Source: Bacteroidales bacterium (GTDB lineage Bacteria; Bacteroidota; Bacteroidia; Bacteroidales; P3). From it: a stretch of DNA of 37,662 nucleotides. Below the pieces are notes generated by a model. That model did no database searches. It was not told where the DNA came from and worked only from the letters and a program-made list of their open reading frames with translations. The stretch spans positions 1 through 37,662 of the forward strand of contig JAGCOF010000023.1 in assembly GCA_017645585.1 (NCBI GenBank), written 5' to 3'. Shown in pieces: positions 22,740 to 31,271 of this stretch. The translations under genes and the position numbers were made by a program. Within the stretch, counting starts at the first letter, position 1, and each line of letters starts with the position of its first letter.

Positions 22740-23528
22740 ATGAATTTTTTCGGAGACACCAAGAAACTGACCACCTGGATAGTGGTCTTGATTGCGGCAG
22801 TAATCCTGCTGTCATCGTCGTTCTACACCATTAAATCGACCGAGCGCGGCATCCTGAGCACCTTCGGACGCATCTCGGAGAACACCATCGAGGACGGCCT
22901 TCACATGAAGATTCCGTTCATCCAGAGCGTGAAGAAAATCAACATCCAGCAGAAGAAATTCGACGGAAAAGAGAACAGCTACACCAAGGACGTGCAGACC
23001 TCGGAGGTGGAGTACACCATCAACTATGACCTGGTGCGCGCCAACGTGAACAAACTCTACCGCAACGTGGGTATGGACTACCACAACCGCATCGTGGTGC
23101 CCTTCATCCGTTCGGCCATGAAGGAGAGCTTCGGTAACTTCGCCGCCACCGAGATTGTGGAGAACCGTGACGCCGTGCGCCGCGAAATCGAGAACACCCT
23201 GCGCCACACGCTGGACAGCAACTACTTCATGAACATACAGTTCCAGCTGGTCGACATCGACTTCGACGACCAATTCGAGAACGCCATCAAGGAGAAGCAG
23301 GTGGCCGAGCAGGAAGCCCTGAAGGCCAAGAACGTCACCATCCAGGTGGAGGAGAAGGCCAAACAGACGAAGATTGCCGCCGAAGCTGAAGCTGAAGCCA
23401 TGCGTATCAAGGCCAACGCCCTGGAGCGCAACCCCAAGCTGGTCAGCTACGAGGCCGTGCAGAAATGGGACGGCAAGATGCCGCAATACATGCTGGGCAA
23501 CAGCGTGCCCTTCATCGACCTGAAATAG
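22740..23528 (+). CDS. SPFH/band 7 membrane protein, HflC/prohibitin-like
   Basis: The 262-residue protein has one N-terminal membrane segment (about 12-30), then the SPFH domain (YTIKSTERGILSTFGRISENTIEDGLHMKIPFIQSVKKINIQQKK, spread over 28-75; NRIVVPFIRSAMKESFGNF later). An Ala/Glu-rich coiled coil (about 180-230, EQEALKAKNVTIQVEEKAKQ and AAEAEAEAM) follows, with a short tail. Such proteins form ring or cage assemblies that control FtsH and membrane microdomains. Only one SPFH gene is present; an HflK partner is not adjacent. It could equally be called a prohibitin-family protein. No consensus promoter was found in the 53-base upstream gap, only a CGAATTTGC near-match. Confidence 0.9.
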   Translation: MNFFGDTKKLTTWIVVLIAAVILLSSSFYTIKSTERGILSTFGRISENTIEDGLHMKIPFIQSVKKINIQQKKFDGKENSYTKDVQTSEVEYTINYDLVRANVNKLYRNVGMDYHNRIVVPFIRSAMKESFGNFAATEIVENRDAVRREIENTLRHTLDSNYFMNIQFQLVDIDFDDQFENAIKEKQVAEQEALKAKNVTIQVEEKAKQTKIAAEAEAEAMRIKANALERNPKLVSYEAVQKWDGKMPQYMLGNSVPFIDLK

Positions 23529-23547
23529 TACACCCTGACTCCCACCC

Positions 23548-23635
23548 TTCGACAACTATTCGACGGCAGTTCTTCAACAGTTCTTCAATTATTTTTTGAA
23601 GAACTGTTGAAGAACTGCCGTCGAACTGTTATTGA
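23548..23635. repeat. 11-bp-period array forming a 30-bp perfect hairpin
   Basis: Eight 11-bp units run through the region, including TTCGACAACTA, TTCGACGGCAG, TTCTTCAACAG, TTCTTCAATTA, ACTGTTGAAGA and ACTGCCGTCGA. The left arm 23559-23588 is perfectly complementary to the right arm 23596-23625 around the 7-base loop TTATTTT. The right arm is not followed by a T-run. It lies between the SPFH gene and the promoter at 23696. Confidence 0.95.
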
Positions 23636-23695
23636 AATGCAGGAGTCATTAAGGAGAAGAAAACAAATTATTTACAACACATTGGAAAAAATGTG

Positions 23696-23704
23696 TATAT
23701 TTGC
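23696..23704 (+). promoter_or_regulatory. -7 element for the DUF349/gldB-like operon
   Basis: TATATTTGC matches TAnnTTTGY. It is 110 bases upstream of the ATG at 23815, so the leader is about 100 bases. The leader contains a hairpin CGTTCC/GGAACG (23709-23725) and a GC-rich CGCG...CGCG stretch near 23760-23772. Confidence 0.7.
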
Positions 23705-23814
23705 AATTCGTTCCCTTTTGGAACGAGAGAGTAAAACAGCCTGTAATACAAAGTGATACGCGCGCATACGCGTGAGCTTTGCAGTAATTCTTAACAAACA
23801 AAAAACTTCTCATC

Positions 23815-25827
23815 ATGGAAGAAACCACCCCCATGCAGCCCGAACAGAACGAGGAACTGCAAAACAACGCCCAGGAGACCGTAGTGGAAACTATTGTCGA
23901 AGAGCCTAACACTGACAATCAACCTGAAGAAGAAACCGTCGCCGCTCCCGAGGAGGCTCCCGCTGCCGAAGAAACGACAGAAAAGACCGAGCCTGTAGCC
24001 GAGGAGCCGCAGGAGACTCCAGAGACACAGGAGGCAGAAGAGCCTGTAGCCGAAGAGCAGCCGTCGGTCGAGCCCACCGTTGACGTGAACAGTTTGGACC
24101 GTGAAGGTCTGCTGGCCGCCCTGCAGGAGTTGATGAAGGAAGAAATCCAAGCCATCAAAGGCCGTGCTACCGCCCTGCGTGCACACTTCAACGAGCTGAA
24201 CAAAGAGGTACAGAAGAAAGCCTTCGAGACCTTCCTGGCCGAGGGTGGCAACAAAGATGAATACGAGGCACAGAACGACAGCGTGGCTGAGACGTTCTAC
24301 CGCCTATACGACCAATATCGCGAGCGTCGCCAGAAGTTCCTGGCCGACCTCGAAGTGCAGAAACAGAAGAACTACGAAGCCAAGCAGGCCCTCATCGAGG
24401 AGCTGCGCACGCTGATCGACTCGGAGGAGGAGCAGGTGCGCACCGCCCTGGACCGCTTCAACGCCATACAGGACCGCTGGAAAGCCATCGGCGATGTGCC
24501 GCGCGAGAAGATGAACGACCTGTGGCAGAGCTACCACTTCCAGATTGAACAGTTCTTTGCCAAACTGAAAATCAACCGCGAGCTGCGCGAGCTTGATCAG
24601 AAGCACAACTTGGAGCAGAAGATTGCCCTCTGCGAGAAGGCCGAAGAGCTCATTGTGGAGCCCTCCATCACCAAAGCCTTCAAGGAGCTGCAGGACCTGC
24701 GCGCCCAATGGAAAGAGATTGGCCCTGTGCCTGCCGAACAGAACGAGGAAATCTGGCAGCGCTTCCAGAACGCCGCCGCCCAGATCGACGAGCGCCGCAA
24801 AGAATACTACGAGCAACGCAAAGAGGAATTCGACAACAACCTGCTGGCCAAACAGGCCTTGATTGAGAAGGCCGAAGCCCTCACCGCCGAGCACCCCGAG
24901 ACGACCCGTCAGTGGAACGACCTCACGGCCGCCCTTGACGAGCTGCTGAAGGTGTGGAAGACCATCGGCCCCGTGCCGCGCGAGCAGAACGAGGAGATTT
25001 GGACCAAGTTCAAGGGAATGATTGACCGCCACTATGCCGAGAAGAAAGAATACTTCTCCGCCATCCGCGACGAACAGGAAAGCAACTACCAGAAGAAAAT
25101 AGAGCTCTGCCTCAAGGCCGAAGCCGTTGCCCAGCGCGAGGATTGGAAGAAAGCCACCGAGGAGTTGCTCCAGCTGCAGGAGGAGTGGAAAAACATCGGA
25201 GCCACCAGCCGCAAAGTGAGCGAGAAGGTGTGGCAGCGTTTCCGTGGCGCCTGCGACACATTCTTCACCAAGAAGAGCGAATTCTTCAAGGAGCGCCGCA
25301 CCAGCGAGAGCGAGAACCTGGCCAAGAAAGAAGCCATCCTGGCCGAGCTGAAGGGTCACGAGTGGGGCGAGAACCGCGAGGAGAATCTGGAGGCCATCAA
25401 GGACTTCCAGCGCCGCTGGGCCGAGGTTGGCTTTGTGCCCATGCACGACAAGGAGCGCCTGCAACAGGAGTTCCGTGGCGAAATCAACCGCATCTTCGAG
25501 CAACTAAAAATATCGGCCCGCGAAGCCGAAGAGACCGCTTACCGCGAGCGTTTGCGCAATGTGGGCGGCGACGCCAAGAAGTTTATCGGCAGCGAGAAAC
25601 AGGAACTGCTGGAGAAGATTGAGAAGCTGCGTGCCGACCTCAACCTCTGGGAGAACAACCTGGGCTTCTTTGCCTCGAGCAAACAGGCCGACCTGCTGAA
25701 GCAAGAGTTCGAGAAAAAGATGCAGGGTGCCCGTCAGCAGATTGCGCTTCTGCAGGCCAAACTGCGCATCTTGAACGAGAGCGAAAAGGCCGAACAGGAA
25801 AAAGAGGAAAAGAAGGATGCCGAATAG
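23815..25827 (+). CDS. DUF349 repeat protein
   Basis: The 670-residue protein has no signal peptide or membrane segment. Residues 1-95 are a low-complexity acidic tail rich in Glu, Pro and Ala. From about 150 to 610 come tandem DUF349-type helical repeats, seen as recurring W-containing motifs (RWKAIGDVPREKMNDLW, QWKEIGPVPAEQNEEIW, VWKTIGPVPREQNEEIW, EWKNIGATSRKVSEKVW, RWAEVGFVPMHDKERL). These are predicted to form long coiled coils. The family is widespread in Bacteroidota; function is not well defined. The C-terminus is a charged helix ending KAEQEKEEKKDAE. Its last 11 bases overlap the next ATG, so translation of the lipoprotein gene is likely coupled. Confidence 0.9.
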   Translation: MEETTPMQPEQNEELQNNAQETVVETIVEEPNTDNQPEEETVAAPEEAPAAEETTEKTEPVAEEPQETPETQEAEEPVAEEQPSVEPTVDVNSLDREGLLAALQELMKEEIQAIKGRATALRAHFNELNKEVQKKAFETFLAEGGNKDEYEAQNDSVAETFYRLYDQYRERRQKFLADLEVQKQKNYEAKQALIEELRTLIDSEEEQVRTALDRFNAIQDRWKAIGDVPREKMNDLWQSYHFQIEQFFAKLKINRELRELDQKHNLEQKIALCEKAEELIVEPSITKAFKELQDLRAQWKEIGPVPAEQNEEIWQRFQNAAAQIDERRKEYYEQRKEEFDNNLLAKQALIEKAEALTAEHPETTRQWNDLTAALDELLKVWKTIGPVPREQNEEIWTKFKGMIDRHYAEKKEYFSAIRDEQESNYQKKIELCLKAEAVAQREDWKKATEELLQLQEEWKNIGATSRKVSEKVWQRFRGACDTFFTKKSEFFKERRTSESENLAKKEAILAELKGHEWGENREENLEAIKDFQRRWAEVGFVPMHDKERLQQEFRGEINRIFEQLKISAREAEETAYRERLRNVGGDAKKFIGSEKQELLEKIEKLRADLNLWENNLGFFASSKQADLLKQEFEKKMQGARQQIALLQAKLRILNESEKAEQEKEEKKDAE

Positions 25828-26818
25828 CAAAGTTCACACCCTCAACATGATGCAGAGACACACCACCGTGTGTCTCTGCATTGTTGCTACACTGCTCCTT
25901 TTCGCAGGTTGCCAGCGCTCCGAAGAGGTGCATTTCCGCCGCTTCGAGCAGCTGCTGTTCAACACGCCGGCCAACCAGCTGCAGGCCGAACTGCAGAAAC
26001 ACTATGAGGAATACAACACCGAACTCATCACGCTCTACCCCGACGAGCCGGAGTTCATCCAAATGACGCAGGAGTATGTGTCCGACCCCGTGATGCGCGA
26101 CGTCTACCACATCACCGACAGCCTCTACCGCGACCTTTCGGACGTGGAGCGACAGCTGGGGCGCGCTCTTAGCCGCGCCTACAAGCTCTACCCGAAGATG
26201 TATCATGTGAAGCGTTTCTACACCATTGTCACCGGCGACTTCAACTACGATTGGAGGGTATACAGCAACTGTAGCGACCTGTGTGTCTGTCTCGACCAAT
26301 ATTCAATCGGCGCCATGGAGCGCTACCATTACTTCGGTATTCCCAACTACATCGTACGCACCCTCTCCCGTGAATATATCGTTCCCGACTGCATCTATAC
26401 GCTGGCTGGATTGTATATCGAATCCCCCGACGGCGAAAAGACGCTGCTCGACCACGCCATTGCCGACGGCAAGAAACTATACTTCATGGAGAAGGTGTTT
26501 CCGGGCATCGCCGACACACTGCTGCTGCGCTACACCGCCGACCAACTGAGGTGGATGAAGGACAACACCGCCAATGTATGGAGCTGGCTGATACAAAACA
26601 AGATGCTCTACTCCACCGACCAGGGCGCCTACCGCAACCTTCTGGGCGACGCTCCCCACACCAACGCCTTCGGCAACGAATCGGCCCCACGCTCGGTCTG
26701 CTACATCGGCTGGCAGATAGTGCGCGCCTACATGAAGAAAAGCGGCGCCACGATGGAGCAACTGTTTGACGAACCCAACAGTCAGAAGATCCTCACCGAG
26801 TCTGCCTGGAGACCATGA
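25817..26818 (+). CDS. gldB: GldB-like gliding-motility-type lipoprotein
   Basis: The 333-residue lipoprotein has a basic N-terminus, a hydrophobic stretch and the lipobox LFAGC (Cys32 from this start). The body shows RAYKLYPKM, TGDFNYDWRVY, LCVCLDQYSIG, YFGIPNYI, YIVPDC, LLDHAIADGKKLYFMEKVFPG, WLIQNKMLYSTDQ, DAPHTNAFG, CYIGWQIVRAYMKKSG and a terminal ILTESAWRP, the order expected of GldB. GldB is needed for gliding and T9SS-related function in Flavobacterium. ATG at 25817 overlaps the upstream gene, favouring coupled initiation; ATG 25847 and ATG 25850 are alternatives but lie in or beside a strong hairpin. The next gene overlaps by ATGA. Confidence 0.85.
   Translation: MPNSKVHTLNMMQRHTTVCLCIVATLLLFAGCQRSEEVHFRRFEQLLFNTPANQLQAELQKHYEEYNTELITLYPDEPEFIQMTQEYVSDPVMRDVYHITDSLYRDLSDVERQLGRALSRAYKLYPKMYHVKRFYTIVTGDFNYDWRVYSNCSDLCVCLDQYSIGAMERYHYFGIPNYIVRTLSREYIVPDCIYTLAGLYIESPDGEKTLLDHAIADGKKLYFMEKVFPGIADTLLLRYTADQLRWMKDNTANVWSWLIQNKMLYSTDQGAYRNLLGDAPHTNAFGNESAPRSVCYIGWQIVRAYMKKSGATMEQLFDEPNSQKILTESAWRP
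25850..25881 (+). promoter_or_regulatory. 14-bp perfect hairpin at the alternative gldB start codons
   Basis: ATGCAGAGACACAC (25850-25863) and GTGTGTCTCTGCAT (25868-25881) are exact reverse complements around the loop CACC. The left arm begins with the third possible ATG. In mRNA this would hide the start codons at 25847/25850 and slow early elongation from 25817. Confidence 0.8.
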
Positions 26819-28692
26819 GAAAGAAGAACCAACATAATATCTACGCCTACCTTATAATCAAGCTGCTGCTGGCTTTCGGCACCCTGCTGCTGATGCAGGC
26901 CCTGTTCTACCTTTGCAACAGCCACATACTGCGGCCCGAGGGAAGCGAGTGGTACGGCATCCTGCTGGGCAATACCGTCTTCGGCATGGCCACCGTCGCC
27001 ACCTTCCTCCTCCCCTACTTCTTCATGATGCTACTGCCTTTCCGCTTCCGCCAGAAGAAAGGCTACCGCATAGTGGCTGAGGTGCTTTACATTCTGGGCA
27101 TGCTCTCTATCGTCATCCCCCGCGGAGCCAACACCGCCTACTACCAATACACCTACCGGTTGCTGAGCGACGAGATATTCTCCTATCTCGGCATCAGCGG
27201 ACAGATGGGCTCGCTGGCGCCCCACTTCGCCGCCGACTATTGGTATGCCTGGGTATTTCCGTTGATTATCTTCCTGCTGTTCCTCTTCCTCAATAGCCGC
27301 ATCAAGCTCTCTCCCGCCAAACGATCGACAAAGCAACACTTGTTTGGCACTGTTGCCGGCGGCTTGCTGCTGTGGTTCTTGGTCCGTGGAGGGCTCGGCA
27401 AGTTCATCCAGCCCGAAGGCGCCGCCGACTACTGTCAGCCCAAAAACACAGCCCTCGTCAACAACGACGCCTACAACATCCTGCGCACCCTGTTCACGCC
27501 CGAACTCAAAGAGGTGCACTACATGAGCGACGAAGAGGCCGATCAACTGTGCCCCGTGGTATTCACCCCCCTGCCCGTAGCGCCTTGGGAGGAAGCCGAC
27601 AGGCCGTCGCGCAACGTGGTCCTTATCGTCGTGGAAAGCCTTGGGCAGGAATTCATGGGCTGTTACAACACACAACCCGACGCCGACACCCGCACCCCGT
27701 TCCTCGACTCGCTGGCACAATACTGCACCCTCTACGACGGGCGTGCCAACGGCAAGAAAAGCATTGAGGGCATCCTGGCCATCAACACCTCCATCCCCAA
27801 CCTGATGGCGCAACCCTTCACCAACTCCAAATACAGCGACAACGACTTCACCGGCATCCCCGCCGTCTTCAAGCGTCACGGCTACCATACCGCTTTCTAC
27901 CACGGCACCTACAACGGCGTGATGGATTTCGACAAGCTCTGCGCCAAGATTGGTTTCGACGAGTATCTGGGCAAAAACGAGTATGAGGCCGAAGGCCTTG
28001 GTCGGCCCGAGGACTACGATGGCGCCTGGGGCATCCTCGACGAACCTTTCCTGCAATACACCGTACGCCACATAAACAGCTATGGAGACCAACCTTTCTT
28101 CGCCGAGATCTTCACCGTCAGCTCTCACCACCCCTACCCCATTCCCGACGAACACAAAGAGCGTTTCCTTGAGGGCCGCCATCCCATACTGAAATGCGTC
28201 GAATACACCGACCATGCCCTCCGCCGCTTTTTCGAGGAGGCAAAGAAACAACCGTGGTACAGCAACACCCTCTTCATCATCACCGCCGACCACAGCGGCC
28301 ACGGGCTCAGCGACGAATATAACGACTACGACGGTTGGTACCGCATACCGATGATGGTGTTCGACCCGCAGCAACCCACGGGTAGCCGCGACGACCTCAT
28401 CGTCCAACAAATCGACATCTTCCCCTCCCTGGTCGACCGTTTCCGTTTCGGCGACCGCTTTGTCACTTTCGGCAACAGCATCCACCAACTCAGCAAAGTC
28501 GGCAACCAAGTCTACTTCGGCAACGGCTATTACTGCTTGGTCTACAACGACAAGGAGGTGCCTATCCAACACCGCATCGCCGTCATACAGGGCGACTACG
28601 AAGAGGGTGCCCCGCTGGCGCTGAAATACCTCAAAGCCCTCATCCAGCAATACAACGACAGAATAATCAACAACAAACTCATAGCGCAATGA
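26815..28692 (+). CDS. LTA-synthase-type sulfatase-family phosphoglycerol transferase
   Basis: The 625-residue protein has about five N-terminal membrane segments (to about residue 215) and an extracytoplasmic sulfatase/alkaline-phosphatase-fold domain (about 260-560). The metal ligand Glu274 is in VVESLGQEF. The candidate nucleophile is Ser316 in GKKSIEG, in place of the LtaS Thr. A TADHSGHG motif carries Asp492 and His493, with SSHHPYP before it. Relatives move glycerol phosphate or phosphoethanolamine from lipid to an acceptor and release diacylglycerol or a similar lipid. The acceptor in a Gram-negative cell is unknown. ATGA overlaps with gldB upstream and the lipid kinase downstream suggest linked function. 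Confidence 0.88.
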   Translation: MRKKNQHNIYAYLIIKLLLAFGTLLLMQALFYLCNSHILRPEGSEWYGILLGNTVFGMATVATFLLPYFFMMLLPFRFRQKKGYRIVAEVLYILGMLSIVIPRGANTAYYQYTYRLLSDEIFSYLGISGQMGSLAPHFAADYWYAWVFPLIIFLLFLFLNSRIKLSPAKRSTKQHLFGTVAGGLLLWFLVRGGLGKFIQPEGAADYCQPKNTALVNNDAYNILRTLFTPELKEVHYMSDEEADQLCPVVFTPLPVAPWEEADRPSRNVVLIVVESLGQEFMGCYNTQPDADTRTPFLDSLAQYCTLYDGRANGKKSIEGILAINTSIPNLMAQPFTNSKYSDNDFTGIPAVFKRHGYHTAFYHGTYNGVMDFDKLCAKIGFDEYLGKNEYEAEGLGRPEDYDGAWGILDEPFLQYTVRHINSYGDQPFFAEIFTVSSHHPYPIPDEHKERFLEGRHPILKCVEYTDHALRRFFEEAKKQPWYSNTLFIITADHSGHGLSDEYNDYDGWYRIPMMVFDPQQPTGSRDDLIVQQIDIFPSLVDRFRFGDRFVTFGNSIHQLSKVGNQVYFGNGYYCLVYNDKEVPIQHRIAVIQGDYEEGAPLALKYLKALIQQYNDRIINNKLIAQ

Positions 28693-29630
28693 AAACCAAA
28701 ACACTCATAATAGTCAACCCCATCTCGGGTGTCGGGCGCCAGAAGCGCATCGAGACCCTCCTGGAACAGAACCTCAACAAAGACCTGTTCGACTATAGTG
28801 TCCGCTACACTGAATACATCCACCACGGCACCGAGCTGGCCCGCGACGCCGCAGAACACGGATATGAATGTGTCGTTGCCGTCGGCGGCGACGGGTCGGT
28901 CAACGATGTTGTCAACGGCATCAAGGACACCGACGTGCGACTCGGCATCATCCCTTGCGGCTCAGGCAACGGATTGGCCCGTTCGCTCAAGATACCCCTC
29001 CAGCCCTGGCTGGCCATCCGCGTACTCAACCAGCAGTATGAGCAGGTCATCGACTCCATCGTCATCAACGACACCCACGTCTGCGTCAACGCCGCCGGCT
29101 GCGGATACGACGCCTACATCGCCCGCCTGATGCAGGCCGCCAAAACACGCGGCCTCGCTGCCTACACCAACCTTATCCTGCGCGAATACGAGCGCTACAA
29201 ATGCTCCGACTACCACCTCGTCATCAACGGACGCGATTACTACCGCAGTGCTTGGTTCATCGCGGTGGCCAACAGCCAGCAGTTCGGCTACAACCTCGCT
29301 GTGGCGCCAAAGGCCAAACTTGACGACGGCCTCATCGACATCTCCATCATCGACAAGGTGCCCCTCGACCATGTGCCCATCACTGCCCCTCTGGCCTTCA
29401 CCAACCACCTCGACCTCTCGCAGCATGTCGAGATGTTCCGCACCAAAGAAGTGCTCATCGAGGGCAACGCCGACCGCTGGGTGAACATCGACGGCGAAGG
29501 TATCAACGTAGGCACCACCGTCCATTTCGTCAACCACCCCAAGTCCGTCAAAATCTACGCCCGCGACATGGCCCAGCTGCTCATCGTGCGCACCCCCGTC
29601 GGCGACCCCATCACACTCCCCAGAATATGA
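28689..29630 (+). CDS. Diacylglycerol-kinase-family lipid kinase
   Basis: The 313-residue protein shows the DAGK catalytic fold: LIIVNPISGVGRQKRIETLL at the N-terminus, VVAVGGDGSVNDVVNG with Gly66-Asp68, LGIIPCGSGNGLARSLKIP, then the C-terminal beta-sandwich with VCVNAAGCGYDAYI, FNKLxxDG-like KLDDGLIDISIID and the late WVNIDGEG. It would phosphorylate diacylglycerol or sphingosine-type lipids at the cytoplasmic membrane face; Bacteroidota make sphingolipids, so both are possible. Following the phosphoglycerol transferase with a 4-base overlap, recycling of the diacylglycerol it releases is a plausible role. Confidence 0.92.
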   Translation: MKTKTLIIVNPISGVGRQKRIETLLEQNLNKDLFDYSVRYTEYIHHGTELARDAAEHGYECVVAVGGDGSVNDVVNGIKDTDVRLGIIPCGSGNGLARSLKIPLQPWLAIRVLNQQYEQVIDSIVINDTHVCVNAAGCGYDAYIARLMQAAKTRGLAAYTNLILREYERYKCSDYHLVINGRDYYRSAWFIAVANSQQFGYNLAVAPKAKLDDGLIDISIIDKVPLDHVPITAPLAFTNHLDLSQHVEMFRTKEVLIEGNADRWVNIDGEGINVGTTVHFVNHPKSVKIYARDMAQLLIVRTPVGDPITLPRI

Positions 29631-29953
29631 GCAAGAGACAACCCGTCGGCGTGGTCTACAGCACCAACCCCGACTATCAGTACCAATACGACGAGGAGCC
29701 GGAAGCCGAGACCCTCGCGCCCGAGAAGCAACGCCTGCGTGTCAGCATCGACCGGCACCACCGTGGCGGCAAGACGGTGACGCTGATTACAGGCTTTGTT
29801 GGCACAGAGGATGATTTGCAGGCCCTGGGCAAGATGCTGAAGGGCAAATGCGGCGTTGGCGGCTCGGCCAAAGACGGCGAAATCATCATCCAGGGCGACC
29901 AACAGGAGAAGGTGCGTGCCGCCCTCACCGCCGCCGGCTACAAACTCCGCTGA
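29627..29953 (+). CDS. SUI1/YciH-family translation initiation factor
   Basis: The 108-residue protein has a short acidic leader (TNPDYQYQYDEEPEAE) followed by the SUI1 domain (about 35-108): LRVSIDRHHRGGKTVTLITGF, DDLQALGKMLKGKCGVGGSA and DGEIIIQGDQQEKV. Eukaryotic eIF1 uses this fold to check start codons; the bacterial homologue YciH is thought to bind the small ribosomal subunit. Its ATG overlaps the lipid kinase stop by 4 bases. The functional reason for its place in this lipid/envelope operon is not clear. Confidence 0.92.
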   Translation: MSKRQPVGVVYSTNPDYQYQYDEEPEAETLAPEKQRLRVSIDRHHRGGKTVTLITGFVGTEDDLQALGKMLKGKCGVGGSAKDGEIIIQGDQQEKVRAALTAAGYKLR

Positions 29954-29966
29954 CCATCCACCCGTC

Positions 29967-31271
29967 ATGATACGCCGAGGCATAGGACTATTGCTGTTGC
30001 TGCTCACCATCGCCGGCACGGCGTCGGCACAGGAGGTGCTGGTGCTGAAAGGGCGCGTGATGGACGGCCACAACGGCGTGCCCTACGCCACGTTGCAGCT
30101 GGGCAACAGCATGATTGGCGTCTGCTGCAACGACCAGGGAGACTACGAACTGAAGGTACCCGCCGAACATCTGGGCGACAGCATCCTGGTGCGGTCGGTG
30201 GGCTACACGCCTGCCCGTTTCAGCGTGAGCGACCTGCAGCGCCGCAACCGCATCAAGCTCAAGGCACAGGCGGTGGAGCTCCGCGAGGTGAATGTCTCCA
30301 CCTACCGCAGTGCCCTGCACCTGATGATGGACGTCATCCTCAGCCTCGACTACAACTACCATCAGGACATTGCCTACTCTACCTTCTTCTACCGCGATTG
30401 GCGCGCCGTGGACAACGAGATATACCTCTTCGACGAGGCCGTCATGGAGGTGGAGCGCGCTCCCTATTCCCAATATGCCGAGAAGAGTAGCTACCTGTTC
30501 AACCCCTTGATACGCGAGATGGAGACCAACTACAAGACCCTCCTTCGCCACCGCCTGCTGGTGAACGACCGCCGGCTACTCAAGGAGAAGGTAGGAAAGG
30601 CGTTGGGTGTGGACGAGATGATGGAATATGCCGACGACAAGCTCTTCTACGACCCTGCGGCGGCACCCAACGCCAGCTTCAGCCTATCGAAAAGCTGGCT
30701 CATCCGCCAGAGTTTCAAGCCCCTCATGGAGTTCACCGACGGCGGCGAAGGCTATTACCTTGTCCGCTCCACAGGCTCCAGCAGCATCTCGCGCGAGACG
30801 AACTACGAATATGTGGTACGCAAACGCGGCCTGGCGCTGGTGCGTATCACCTCGTGGATCGACAAGCCCGTCAAAAAGAAAGCCCCCGAGGAAGCCTGGG
30901 TGAAGCCCTACTTCACGAAACTCATCATTGAGGCCGACTCCACCACATGGATCTACGACGAGCGCGACGGCAAGCTCACCCTCGCACGCTACTACTCCAC
31001 CTCGACCACCCGCCTGATTTCCAAAGGACGCGGCCACGACAACGAGGAGCAGTGCTGGCGGCAGAGCGTGGATTGGACGCTCACCCACTTCTCCTCCGTG
31101 CCCACCGTCACGGAGGGCGAGGCTGTCGACAGCCACCCGCGCACCCTCGACAGCGCCTTCGGACAGAGCGACTTCACCCCCGCGTTCTGGGGCAACTACA
31201 ACACCATCCCCATCGACTCGCTGCCGCTGCACCTGCTGGAAATGAAAGTATTGAAATACAAAAAGCAATGA
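29967..31271 (+). CDS. Secreted protein with carboxypeptidase-regulatory-like domain
   Basis: The 434-residue protein has a signal peptide (1-22, ending ASAQ). Residues 25-110 form a CarboxypepD_reg-like beta-sandwich (LVLKGRVMDGHNGVPYATLQL, GDYELKVPAEHLGDSILVRSVGY). The rest (HLMMDVILSLDYNYHQDIAYSTFFYRD and onward) has the pattern of uncharacterised Bacteroidota proteins with such an N-terminal domain. No barrel or enzyme motif is obvious. ATG at 29967 is chosen because the signal peptide begins there; the in-frame extension overlaps SUI1. It is probably periplasmic or surface-exposed. The next gene overlaps by ATGA. Confidence 0.75.
   Translation: MIRRGIGLLLLLLTIAGTASAQEVLVLKGRVMDGHNGVPYATLQLGNSMIGVCCNDQGDYELKVPAEHLGDSILVRSVGYTPARFSVSDLQRRNRIKLKAQAVELREVNVSTYRSALHLMMDVILSLDYNYHQDIAYSTFFYRDWRAVDNEIYLFDEAVMEVERAPYSQYAEKSSYLFNPLIREMETNYKTLLRHRLLVNDRRLLKEKVGKALGVDEMMEYADDKLFYDPAAAPNASFSLSKSWLIRQSFKPLMEFTDGGEGYYLVRSTGSSSISRETNYEYVVRKRGLALVRITSWIDKPVKKKAPEEAWVKPYFTKLIIEADSTTWIYDERDGKLTLARYYSTSTTRLISKGRGHDNEEQCWRQSVDWTLTHFSSVPTVTEGEAVDSHPRTLDSAFGQSDFTPAFWGNYNTIPIDSLPLHLLEMKVLKYKKQ

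Noticed and set aside
23559-23625. Ordinary intrinsic terminator
   Set aside because: The stem is far longer than usual, is AT/GC mixed, and no T-run follows the right arm; the T-run is in the loop.
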